Part shown: piece by piece, positions 1 to 5,673 of the stretch
Numbering within the stretch: position 1 is the first letter of the stretch
How the letters are laid out: each line of letters starts with the position of its first letter
NCBI GenBank assembly: GCA_030152225.1
Contig: JASLHL010000178.1
Location: 1-5,834, forward strand
From: Flavobacterium sp.
GTDB lineage: Bacteria; Bacteroidota; Bacteroidia; Flavobacteriales; Flavobacteriaceae
Direction of reading: 5' to 3'
DNA: 5,834 nucleotides
Notes under the pieces: model-generated
What the model was told of the DNA's origin: nothing
The model's database searches: none
The model's input: the letters and a program-made list of their open reading frames with translations, nothing else
Made by a program: the position numbers and the translations under genes

Positions 1-33
1 TCGTTTTTGATAAAAAGGTATAAATAAGAATTT

Positions 34-62
34 GCTAGGTAGCATCCCTGATTCTGCCTAGC
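34..62. repeat. Hairpin-forming inverted repeat
   Basis: Arms GCTAGGTAG (34-42) and CTGCCTAGC (54-62) pair over 9 bp with one T-G wobble, around an 11-base loop. No T-run follows on the + strand, so it is not a standard intrinsic terminator. It sits 18 bases before the strong terminator at 81-112, probably in the 3' untranslated region of a gene to the left of the window. It could be an RNA-stabilising stem or part of a dispersed repeat; the sequence alone does not decide. Confidence 0.4.
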
Positions 63-80
63 CATTTATAATTGTAAATA

Positions 81-112
81 AAAGCAGTAGCGTTGATTCT
101 ACTGCTTTTTTT
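81..112 (+). terminator. Rho-independent terminator of an upstream + strand gene
   Basis: A perfect 10-bp stem, AAAGCAGTAG (81-90) with CTACTGCTTT (99-108), encloses an 8-base loop and runs into seven T residues (106-112). This is the classic intrinsic terminator form on the + strand. It implies that a + strand gene ends within or just before the first bases of the window; reading frames from position 1 stop at 27 and from position 3 stop at 23, and which one is real cannot be told. On the - strand the stem is followed by TTTTATTT-like sequence, so weak two-way function is possible. Confidence 0.8.
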
Positions 113-270
113 ATGCTCAAGCTTGATTTCATCCTGAAGTAAGTTACTCTTTTTGTAACAGGTTAACTTTCCGTGTATCCTACATAAGCAGTATAAAAAG
201 AAATTCGGTTTTGTATGATACTTCATTAGTTAATTTATTTTGGGTATGTTGATTTGTTTTGTTAAATTAG

Positions 271-1143
271 ATGGATATAAATAGTAGATTTATGAATAAA
301 AGTACGATATATTTGTTAATTGTTTTTTTGCTAGGCATATTTTGTTATGCGCAAGAACAGCCACTAAATAATGAAACATTTGTTGGGATTAATACGCGTT
401 CCCCTCAAACTACACTAGATGTCAATGGGAAAGTAACCATTAGAGAAACGAATAATCTGGAAAATGAAGGTCATATTAAACCGTTGTATATCGATAAGGA
501 AAGTGGTTTGGTCGGAACTATTGCGCCAGCAATTCCAACGGCTGCTATTTCGGTATTAACGGCTCATAATGATAATATCATGCCTAGTGATGAAACTAGT
601 GCAGGACTGTTTAACCAAGGAAATACTGATTTAACGGTACCTTTATCTACTGCCGATCTTTCACCGAATAATTTGGGAATAACGGTTGATAATAATAGTA
701 TTGTGATCCTAGAGGATGGAACATATCAAATTAATGCCTATTTGAATATCATCATGTCTACCCCTAGTACCAATAAAAAAATTACAGTTGAATTTCCCGA
801 GGTATACACAACCACAGGTAAACCAAAAGTTTCCACACAAACTATTGAAATCCCAGCTTATCATAGGCTTGTATTTTTGTATGCAAAATTAAAGAAAGGC
901 AATAGTGTAATAGCAGGTACTCGACCTATATTAACGAATGTATTGTCCAATCAGTCTAATATTGTTTCTCTTCCAACGGTAACCCTTAAATTGCAACAAG
1001 GCGATAAGCTTTCTTTGGCTTTTAGTCGAACCATGTCGAGCTCTAATGGTGTATCAAGCCCAGCGGGTGATGATGTGACCAAAATAGGGTTAGGCGCTAA
1101 TTATGGGGCGAGTCCGTATAGTTTAACCATTACAAAACTGTAA
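271..1143 (+). CDS. Secreted C1q/TNF-like jelly-roll candidate protein
   Basis: This 290-residue protein is predicted to be exported. It begins with a Sec signal peptide: lysine near residue 10, a hydrophobic stretch at about 13-25, and a likely signal peptidase I site after CYA (residue 27). The second methionine, residue 8 (position 292), gives the more usual signal-peptide start, and no ribosome binding site favours either. Residues 38-53 read VGINTRSPQTTLDVNG, a motif seen next to surface and fibre-like proteins of Bacteroidota. After a linker, residues from about 135 are beta-rich, with EDGTYQINAYLNI (148-160) and LKLQQGDKLSLAF (239-251), a pattern resembling C1q/TNF-type jelly rolls, and the protein ends YSLTITKL. 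No type IX sorting tail or catalytic motif is visible. The gene stands alone, flanked by a terminator on the left and convergent with the acidic-protein gene on the right. A role in surface binding or adhesion is inference. Confidence 0.85.
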   Translation: MDINSRFMNKSTIYLLIVFLLGIFCYAQEQPLNNETFVGINTRSPQTTLDVNGKVTIRETNNLENEGHIKPLYIDKESGLVGTIAPAIPTAAISVLTAHNDNIMPSDETSAGLFNQGNTDLTVPLSTADLSPNNLGITVDNNSIVILEDGTYQINAYLNIIMSTPSTNKKITVEFPEVYTTTGKPKVSTQTIEIPAYHRLVFLYAKLKKGNSVIAGTRPILTNVLSNQSNIVSLPTVTLKLQQGDKLSLAFSRTMSSSNGVSSPAGDDVTKIGLGANYGASPYSLTITKL

Positions 1144-1159
1144 AATACAAGTATTTTTT
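1142..1159 (+). terminator. Weak AT-rich terminator-like hairpin after the secreted-protein gene
   Basis: AAAATAC (1142-1148) pairs with GTATTTT (1151-1157), overlapping the stop codon of the preceding gene and running into a six-T tract. The stem is nearly all A-T and the two-base gap means the top pairs must open, so its strength is doubtful. It is the only terminator-like structure between the two convergent genes. Confidence 0.3.
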
Positions 1160-1279
1160 GTCCTTCCATTCCCAAGGTAGGAAACAGTAGCATGACAGCT
1201 CGTTTCTGTGTTTGCTGCACGACAAAAACTCTTTTTCGAATCAGATAAGGCTACGTCAAAAAACGGTGGATAGGGTTAT

Positions 1280-1624
1280 TTATTGGGTTAAGGGAAACTC
1301 GATAGGTGAAAGCAACCAAGAAATGCCATCTTCATTTTGCTTCACATGCCAAATTACATGACCATAAGCCGCTTCACCAAGTGAAAAGCCTTCCCAAACA
1401 AAGGGAGGTACCCAAATGAGTTGGATCTCTCCATCACCACGCCAACCTGCTTCTTTGAATAAAGTTGCAGCTACAGCGAGGTATTCGTCCGCATTAGATA
1501 AGAATTCCGAAGGATTAAAGGTGAAGTGTAAGTTGTCTATATATTCATGAATGAACAGATGAAAGTGCTTTAATTCTTCAGGTTTGTATTGAATTATATC
1601 TTCTTTTGGGATGGAGTAGGCCAT
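1280..1624 (-). CDS. Small acidic tryptophan-rich protein of unknown function
   Basis: I do not recognise a named family. The 114-residue product has no signal peptide or membrane segment and should be cytoplasmic. It is strongly acidic (17 Asp/Glu against 6 Lys/Arg by hand count) and carries five tryptophans (61, 71, 77, 92, 103). Its most conserved-looking part is GWRGDGEIQLIWVPPF at 60-75, followed by an aromatic C-terminal half ending near SWLLSPIEFP (102-111). The N-terminal 50 residues look helical. It is a lone gene, convergent with the secreted protein and 347 bp from the HNH gene on the same strand. Small acidic soluble proteins of this type are often immunity proteins to polymorphic toxins, but no toxin gene is visible here, so that is only a suggestion. 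Start at 1624 is the first methionine; no Shine-Dalgarno is seen, as is usual in Bacteroidota. Confidence 0.75.
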   Translation of the reverse strand: MAYSIPKEDIIQYKPEELKHFHLFIHEYIDNLHFTFNPSEFLSNADEYLAVAATLFKEAGWRGDGEIQLIWVPPFVWEGFSLGEAAYGHVIWHVKQNEDGISWLLSPIEFPLTQ

Positions 1625-1971
1625 GGTTCAATGTTTGGATTGATAAAAATGAGGCAATCTTTTTTTAGGTGTAAAACCGAACGGCTAGACGTTTACGGGT
1701 GTTACAACTTCGTTATAGCTAATGAATGAGGATCTTCAACAAGGTGATGTCGATCGATACACTTTAAGCGCTAAACGTAAGTATTCTTTTTTTGATGTAA
1801 AAGAGAGTGGATAGGGGTGGAAACGAAGAAGAGAAGGCTTAACCTATTTTTGCAACTAACTGAAGTTTGTGCTAAATATAGGAGATCCTATCTAACCATA
1901 GCGTCCTAGATACGCGCGTTTTTCAGCATGCATGACAGGATGCTATTGTTCAATTACATCGGTTTTGATCT
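1625..1971. other. 347-bp intergenic stretch without a convincing gene
   Basis: It holds no supported gene. The best candidate is a 30-codon + strand reading frame at 1722-1814 (MNEDLQQGDVDRY...) with protein-like composition but no visible promoter or leader. Two small symmetrical sequences lie here: ATAGGA-GA-TCCTAT at 1878-1891 and GCGT/ACGC (1901-1904, 1912-1915) followed by a T-run near 1919-1923, which could act as a weak + strand terminator. The promoter of the acidic-protein gene must lie at the left end, but no TAnnTTTG box is apparent. Confidence 0.5.
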
Positions 1972-2874
1972 TTATTGGTCAATAAACTTATTGCTTTTAC
2001 TGATGTTGCAATCACTACAAAGGGTTTGTAAGTTCTTGAGCTCTGTCAAACCGCCCAGTGAAAAGGGAAGTTTATGGTCAATGTGTAATTTTGCACCGTC
2101 TAGGGCGCCATGTCCACAAGCAACACATTTAAAATTGTCTTTTTTTAGTACTTTGTATCGCAGTCCAAGTGGAATCGTTCGTTTGCTTTTATTTTGAACT
2201 ACTTTCAAAGGCAAATGCTCAATTTCCTCGTCTTTTCCCGTGAATATATAGTCTAACTTATTGTAAGTGGGCAAAATTTCAAGCTGATACCCTTTATTGC
2301 CTTGGAAATGCCCTTTTAATAGGGACACAACAATAAAGTCATTTAAAAATTTTTCAGGTGAAGTATTGACTAGTTGCTTGGTAGTGGGGTCAAAAATGCC
2401 GAGTATTAAATCGTTATTGTCTGTTATGTCATAGTTGAGCTTGCGTAAAATATCGCAAAAAACAAGTTGTTTTTGTCTGCGGTGTGCTTGAGCAAGTTGA
2501 GCACTGCCTTTATACTGCTCAATAAATTTTATCTTTTGGGTTAAGTAAATGACATTTTTACTTTCCTTTTCTGTCGTTAGATTTAGAGAAAAGATTAGGC
2601 CTTGTTTCCCATTGATCTTGGTGAAGCAAAATAGCCGATAAAATTGGCAGGTGTTTTTATACAGTTGAAGGGAAACTTGCAGTTCACCATCTAAAATAGG
2701 AAAAGTATAGTCGTGATAATTTTGCAATAGATTGATGTCGTCTTGGTTGTATTGTATGCGATCCGTCACACCTTTTGTACCTGCAAGTATAAAATTTCCG
2801 ATTTGTATTTGGTTCGGCAGTTTTGTATCTCGCATCAATTGTGCGAAAATACGAGCGTCGGTATGTTTGCTCAT
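1972..2874 (-). CDS. HNH endonuclease domain protein with novel N-terminal region
   Basis: The 300-residue protein ends in a zinc-ribbon HNH nuclease domain. Residues 239-297 contain CVAC (C250, C253), HIDH (264-267), SLGG (272-275), N281, and CSDCN (C286, C289, N290), ending in a Lys/Asn-rich tail. In this family H267 of the DH pair is the catalytic general base, D266 and N290 help hold the divalent metal, and the four cysteines bind a structural zinc. All key residues are present, so the nuclease is probably active on DNA. The first 230 residues, mixed alpha/beta with no signal peptide, match nothing I can name; they may recognise a target or a partner. It lies 163 bp after fic on the same strand, with no clear promoter or terminator between. 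A restriction-like or phage-defence role is plausible; a homing-type or housekeeping role cannot be excluded. The start at 2874 follows an A-rich leader typical of the phylum. Confidence 0.85.
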   Translation of the reverse strand: MSKHTDARIFAQLMRDTKLPNQIQIGNFILAGTKGVTDRIQYNQDDINLLQNYHDYTFPILDGELQVSLQLYKNTCQFYRLFCFTKINGKQGLIFSLNLTTEKESKNVIYLTQKIKFIEQYKGSAQLAQAHRRQKQLVFCDILRKLNYDITDNNDLILGIFDPTTKQLVNTSPEKFLNDFIVVSLLKGHFQGNKGYQLEILPTYNKLDYIFTGKDEEIEHLPLKVVQNKSKRTIPLGLRYKVLKKDNFKCVACGHGALDGAKLHIDHKLPFSLGGLTELKNLQTLCSDCNISKSNKFIDQ

Positions 2875-3037
2875 GTTTTGTTTTTTATCTCACTTAGTTA
2901 CTATTTGTTTTGGTATTCGATAAACCTACACTTCGTTTCGGTTTGTGATAGTTATTCTTTTAGAGGATTTACCTATCTCTCATAACTCTCCTAAACGGTT
3001 GTCTGACATAGAAAGGACTGGTAAATCTTGAATCGAA

Positions 3038-4006
3038 TTATATTATTTTTTTGTATGTGGTTGTTTTTTTATCCCCCTCTTTTACAATTTGCTTGTTTAC
3101 AACTGCTTGTTTTAAATCGCGACTCGCCGTTGCAGAAGAGATATCCTTAAAATAGTTTAGATAATCTTTTCTGCTAAATGTATTGTTGTTATTTTCTAGA
3201 AACAGCATAATTCTATCGTTCGGGGTTAGTTTCTGAACTGAATGTTCTACTAGTTCAGCTAAAGAATGATCTATAATTTTCAACATATACTCGATAAATT
3301 TAGTCGATTTGTCTTCGTTGTCTGATTGTGCTAAGGCGAGGTAATAGTCGTCTTGATTTTTGGAAATTAAGGTTTCAAAAGGTAGAAATTCAAATATAGG
3401 GTAATCTTGCATTAAAATTAGTGTTTGCCATAATCGACCCATTCTTCCATTTCCATCTAAAAAAGGATGAATAAATTCCATTTCATAATGGAATACACAA
3501 CTTTTAATAAGGGTTGATTCCGATTTGTCTTTTAAATATTCAAAAAGATCTTTCATTAGAAATGGAACATTGTCAAATGGAGGAGCAATATGCTCTACTT
3601 TAGAACCTTTAACAATTCCGACTCCTTGCTTTCTATACTTTCCAGGTTTATCGATTAATTTTTTTAAAAGTAAGTGGTGTGCATGTAAAAAATCTTTTTC
3701 TTTTTTTGGATTTAATTGGCTTATATTCTTGTAAACGTCTAAAGCATTAAGTACTTCCAGAATATCTTTTTCTGAACCAACTACTCTTTTATTTTCAATA
3801 ATAGCCGTTACTTGCTCTTCAGTTAACGTATTTCCTTCAATTTTAAGGGAAGAATGAATCGTTTTAATTTGATTTTGTTTCCTTAATGTAGGATTAGTCT
3901 TGATTAAGTAGGTTGCATTAACCGTTCCAATCTTTTCTGAGATCGAAGCGATATACTTTACTATTTCCGATGTTATGTCGTAAGGAGGCTTCATTGATAC
4001 TATCAT
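3038..4006 (-). CDS. Class II Fic protein adenylyltransferase with C-terminal winged helix
   Basis: The product is a 322-residue Fic-family enzyme, expected to transfer AMP from ATP to hydroxyl side chains of target proteins. Residues 5-95 form a Fic_N-type region containing SLKIEGN (53-59), which fits the inhibitory motif [S/T]xxxE[G/N] placed before the Fic core (class II); E57 would block ATP binding until released. The Fic core follows, with the target-docking flap near 128-145 and the complete active motif HPFLDGNGRMGR at 180-191 (catalytic H180, metal-binding D184, phosphate-binding N186 and R188/R191). Residues 260-320 look like a winged helix, with a recognition-helix-like stretch SSATASRDLKQAV (290-302). 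The enzyme should be soluble and auto-inhibited. The first four codons (MIVS) lie inside a palindrome, so the second methionine at 3994 (318 residues) is a strong alternative start. Two palindromes and a -7 box at the 5' end suggest self-regulation. Hand-counted G+C in sampled lines is 25-35%, lower than the LRR gene at about 40%, hinting at separate origin. Confidence 0.95.
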   Translation of the reverse strand: MIVSMKPPYDITSEIVKYIASISEKIGTVNATYLIKTNPTLRKQNQIKTIHSSLKIEGNTLTEEQVTAIIENKRVVGSEKDILEVLNALDVYKNISQLNPKKEKDFLHAHHLLLKKLIDKPGKYRKQGVGIVKGSKVEHIAPPFDNVPFLMKDLFEYLKDKSESTLIKSCVFHYEMEFIHPFLDGNGRMGRLWQTLILMQDYPIFEFLPFETLISKNQDDYYLALAQSDNEDKSTKFIEYMLKIIDHSLAELVEHSVQKLTPNDRIMLFLENNNNTFSRKDYLNYFKDISSATASRDLKQAVVNKQIVKEGDKKTTTYKKII

Positions 4007-4018
4007 TTGATACTATCA
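3995..4018. promoter_or_regulatory. Two tandem palindromes, candidate operator of the fic gene
   Basis: TGATACTATCA occurs at 3995-4005 and again at 4008-4018, as part of a 12-bp direct repeat TTGATACTATCA with 13-bp period. Each copy is itself a palindrome, TGATA-C-TATCA, and the inner half-sites form a further palindrome TATCA-TT-TGATA. The array therefore has four half-sites. It directly abuts the alternative fic start at 3994, overlaps the upstream start at 4006, and lies just downstream of the TAACTTTG box, where transcription would begin. Binding there by a dimeric winged-helix protein would block transcription; the Fic protein's own C-terminal domain is the obvious candidate. Operator function is inference from position and symmetry. 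Confidence 0.65.
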
Positions 4019-4019
4019 A

Positions 4020-4027
4020 CAAAGTTA
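4020..4027 (-). promoter_or_regulatory. Bacteroidota-type -7 promoter box for fic
   Basis: On the - strand this reads TAACTTTG, an exact match to the TAnnTTTG -7 consensus used by the primary sigma factor of Bacteroidota. It would place the transcript start about 5-8 bases downstream, near 4012-4015, inside the second palindrome. A TTG/TTTG -33 element at the usual 17-23 base spacing is not visible, so the promoter may be weak or activator-dependent. With this start site, translation from 4006 would have a leader of under ten bases, and from 3994 about 20 bases. Confidence 0.5.
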
Positions 4028-4079
4028 AAATTTTAATCTTGAATTCTGATGTAAGGAATTAAAATAACCTCAAATAAAA

Positions 4080-4106
4080 AAGCGCTGTAGTTCTCCTACA
4101 GCGCTT
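4080..4106 (-). terminator. Rho-independent terminator on the - strand, after the decayed gene
   Basis: A perfect 11-bp stem, AAGCGCTGTAG (4080-4090) with CTACAGCGCTT (4096-4106), encloses a 5-base loop. Read on the - strand it is followed by TTTTTTATTT; on the + strand the following bases are T-poor. It therefore terminates - strand transcripts arriving from the right, that is from the broken secreted-protein gene, and insulates fic from them. Confidence 0.8.
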
Positions 4107-4117
4107 CTTGATTTATA

Positions 4118-4139
4118 ACTGATTGAAAAATCAATCAGT
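4118..4139 (-). repeat. Perfect 9-bp hairpin between the decayed gene and its terminator
   Basis: ACTGATTGA (4118-4126) pairs perfectly with TCAATCAGT (4131-4139) around a four-base loop. It lies 8 bases after the stop of the - strand pseudogene and 11 bases before the terminator at 4080-4106. Without a T-run it is unlikely to terminate by itself; a stabilising 3' stem or a protein-binding palindrome are alternatives. Confidence 0.5.
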
Positions 4140-4146
4140 GTTAGGA

Positions 4147-4404
4147 TTAGTTTTTAATTAGTTTAGCTGTGGCAACACGTTGGCCATCTGCTTCTAAAAT
4201 GATTAAATAGGCTCTTTTCTTTTGCTATGGTAATGCATTGTTGAGGTAGTATAGTTGTTTGATTGATATAATCATTAGCGTGGTTATTTATAGCCAAACG
4301 GTTTACGTTCCAGGTTCGGATAGCTGGATATTCGTAGTTGCACCTGAGGCATGGTAGGACGTCGTATTTGTTCCTATACCAAATTTCCATTCCTCCCAGT
4401 TGCC
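4147..4404 (-). pseudogene. Degraded 3' end of a secreted protein gene with type IX-like sorting tail
   Basis: One - strand frame ending at the TAA at 4147-4149 encodes a C-terminus that contains YLI and LEADGQRVATAKLIKN, closely resembling the type A C-terminal sorting domain of proteins exported by the Bacteroidota type IX system (hydrophobic strand, Gly, then a Lys-rich end). Further upstream in the same frame lies SGATTNIQLSEPGT (about 4306-4347), which looks like the last strands of an Ig-like or PKD-like domain and is followed by TVWL. The frame is interrupted by three stops: TAA at 4303-4305, TAA at 4288-4290 and TAG at 4225-4227. The first falls where a Tyr codon (GTYTVW) would be expected. 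A neighbouring frame contains WYRN and NNHANDY, so small indels may also be present. The proper terminator at 4080-4106 supports a once-functional gene. The 5' part is missing or unrecognisable; the right-hand limit given is approximate. Confidence 0.55.
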
Positions 4405-4666
4405 TCGTCTTGGAGTTCGGATCATCACCTCTTCCTGCAGCAAACGTGTCCCACAAGAACAAGGGGGAATTCGAAAAGAAGGCAAGGAAATCCGTCTTTT
4501 TTGACTAATTTTACAAAAAAAGAAAAAAGAAGCAGCAGCTCGATGCCTTACTCGAGCGCGCACTGGTTGATTAAATCCCTGCATGACATATCGTAGGCAC
4601 ACGATTAGGATGTGTATTAAAACGTATGAGCAACAGGAATATTCAACCAAAACAGGGGCATAGCAC
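4405..4666. other. Non-coding stretch upstream of the LRR gene
   Basis: I find no convincing gene in these 262 bases. They may include unrecognisable remains of the broken gene at 4147-4404. Visible structures are an imperfect hairpin AAAAGA-x-GG / CC-x-TCTTTT (4474-4482, 4492-4500) running into extra T residues, terminator-like on the + strand but weak, and a 6-bp inverted repeat GCTCGA/TCGAGC (4538-4543, 4552-4557). A purine-rich A tract occupies 4514-4530. The promoter of the LRR gene must lie here, yet no TAnnTTTG box is apparent. Confidence 0.4.
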
Positions 4667-5635
4667 ATGAAAAAACACACCTATACCTATACGCCAGCTT
4701 GCAAAGCACTGGTTGTCTTTAGTAAACCAACACTAGATTTATATCAAGAACCCTATTTGAACGAAATAGAGGATTTGTCTATTGACAATGCTGCTGCCTT
4801 TCAGGTGGATCTAACGAAGTTTCCTCAGGTAAAAAGATTGACTATCGCCACGAAAGAGCCTTATACCCTAGACGATCTCTCGCATCTACAGCAGTTGGAA
4901 GAGCTAAATACCAATTGTTTTTTACCTGAAAGTGTAGCGAAACTCAGCCAATTAAAGACGCTAAAATTAAGTGACCAGGCCTTGTTACACGCACCAAAGA
5001 CATGGAAGGATTCAGCTGTTACTTCGTTGTCACTCTATTATGCTCCAAAAGGAGAGCCGCCTATTCCCATGCCTGATTTTGTCTATCAAATGACCCAATT
5101 AGAAGAATTGGAATTGACGCTGTGCAATTTTTCTCAATTAAGTGAAGAAATCAATAGGCTTACTCAATTAAAGGTGCTAAAGATTAAGTGCTCCATGACG
5201 CATTTAAACGATTTTCCTTCCTTGTCAGGCTTATTGAACCTGCGTCATCTCGTGGTAGATGGAGAAACGGTACAAGGACAATTAAGACCTAAATTCGCCC
5301 TCTTTTCAAAGGTTTTAGAACAAGTGTGCCAGCTGAGTGAATTGGAAACATTGGATATCAGCAGTTGGTATCCAAAGAACCAAAAAGAGCGAATTGCCTT
5401 CGAGGGAAAGAAAAATTCCCTACCTGATGTTTTTGCTCGCTTTCACAAGCTAAAGAAACTGACGATCGCGTGGATGAAGTTGGATTATTTACCACCCACT
5501 ATTTCTCAACTGTCTACCTTAGAAGAATTGAATATAGTTGCTAATTATCTAGCCGAAGAAGAGCTAGATCATGTACAACAACAACTACCTCAATTGAATA
5601 TCGTTGGAAGAGGACACAACAAGAGCCGTTTTTAA
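4667..5635 (+). CDS. Leucine-rich repeat protein, cytoplasmic
   Basis: The 322-residue protein lacks a signal peptide or membrane segment and consists mostly of leucine-rich repeats, so it should be a cytoplasmic protein-protein binding scaffold. Repeat units of the form xLxxLxxLxL can be seen at about 52-60, 71-80, 91-101, 140-150 (QMTQLEELEL), 163-173 (RLTQLKVLKI), 188-197, 220-231 (QLSELETLDI), 258-267 and 280-290 (QLSTLEELNI). The C-terminal segment 291-314, with EEELDHVQQQLPQLNI, looks like the capping helix and strand common at the end of bacterial LRR domains. No catalytic domain such as an E3 ligase or kinase is attached. The start at 4667 is followed by a lysine-rich N-terminus; no Shine-Dalgarno is seen. 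The next gene begins 38 bp downstream on the same strand, so the two are probably co-transcribed. The binding partner cannot be deduced; a target-recognition or immunity-type role is possible. Confidence 0.9.
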   Translation: MKKHTYTYTPACKALVVFSKPTLDLYQEPYLNEIEDLSIDNAAAFQVDLTKFPQVKRLTIATKEPYTLDDLSHLQQLEELNTNCFLPESVAKLSQLKTLKLSDQALLHAPKTWKDSAVTSLSLYYAPKGEPPIPMPDFVYQMTQLEELELTLCNFSQLSEEINRLTQLKVLKIKCSMTHLNDFPSLSGLLNLRHLVVDGETVQGQLRPKFALFSKVLEQVCQLSELETLDISSWYPKNQKERIAFEGKKNSLPDVFARFHKLKKLTIAWMKLDYLPPTISQLSTLEELNIVANYLAEEELDHVQQQLPQLNIVGRGHNKSRF

Positions 5636-5673
5636 TCGAAACGCAAAGACAAAGAACTGAAAAAAACAAAAAG

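Noticed and set aside
1..27. A possible 3' end of a coding region at the left edge
   Set aside because: A + strand gene is implied by the terminator, but frames ending at 23 and 27 are both possible and too short to choose between.
35..226. A 63-codon - strand reading frame at the left end
   Set aside because: It runs through the strong terminator hairpin at 81-112 and the hairpin at 34-62, and its product has no recognisable domain; most likely chance.
1928..2197. An 89-codon + strand frame
   Set aside because: It lies mostly antisense to the HNH domain coding sequence, whose conserved residues show the - strand is the real one.
2732..2985. Two + strand frames around the start of the HNH gene
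   Set aside because: They are antisense to the N-terminal part of the HNH gene and yield hydrophobic, cysteine-rich nonsense-like products.
3525..3734. A 69-codon + strand frame
   Set aside because: It is antisense to the Fic core, which is certain from its active-site motif.
4351..4596. An 81-codon + strand frame
   Set aside because: Serine/arginine-rich low-complexity product, antisense to the pseudogene, with no domain or leader.
4303..4680. A 125-codon - strand frame starting inside the LRR gene start
   Set aside because: Its first two thirds look random and cysteine/phenylalanine-rich; only the last 30 or so residues resemble protein, and these belong to the pseudogene at 4147-4404.
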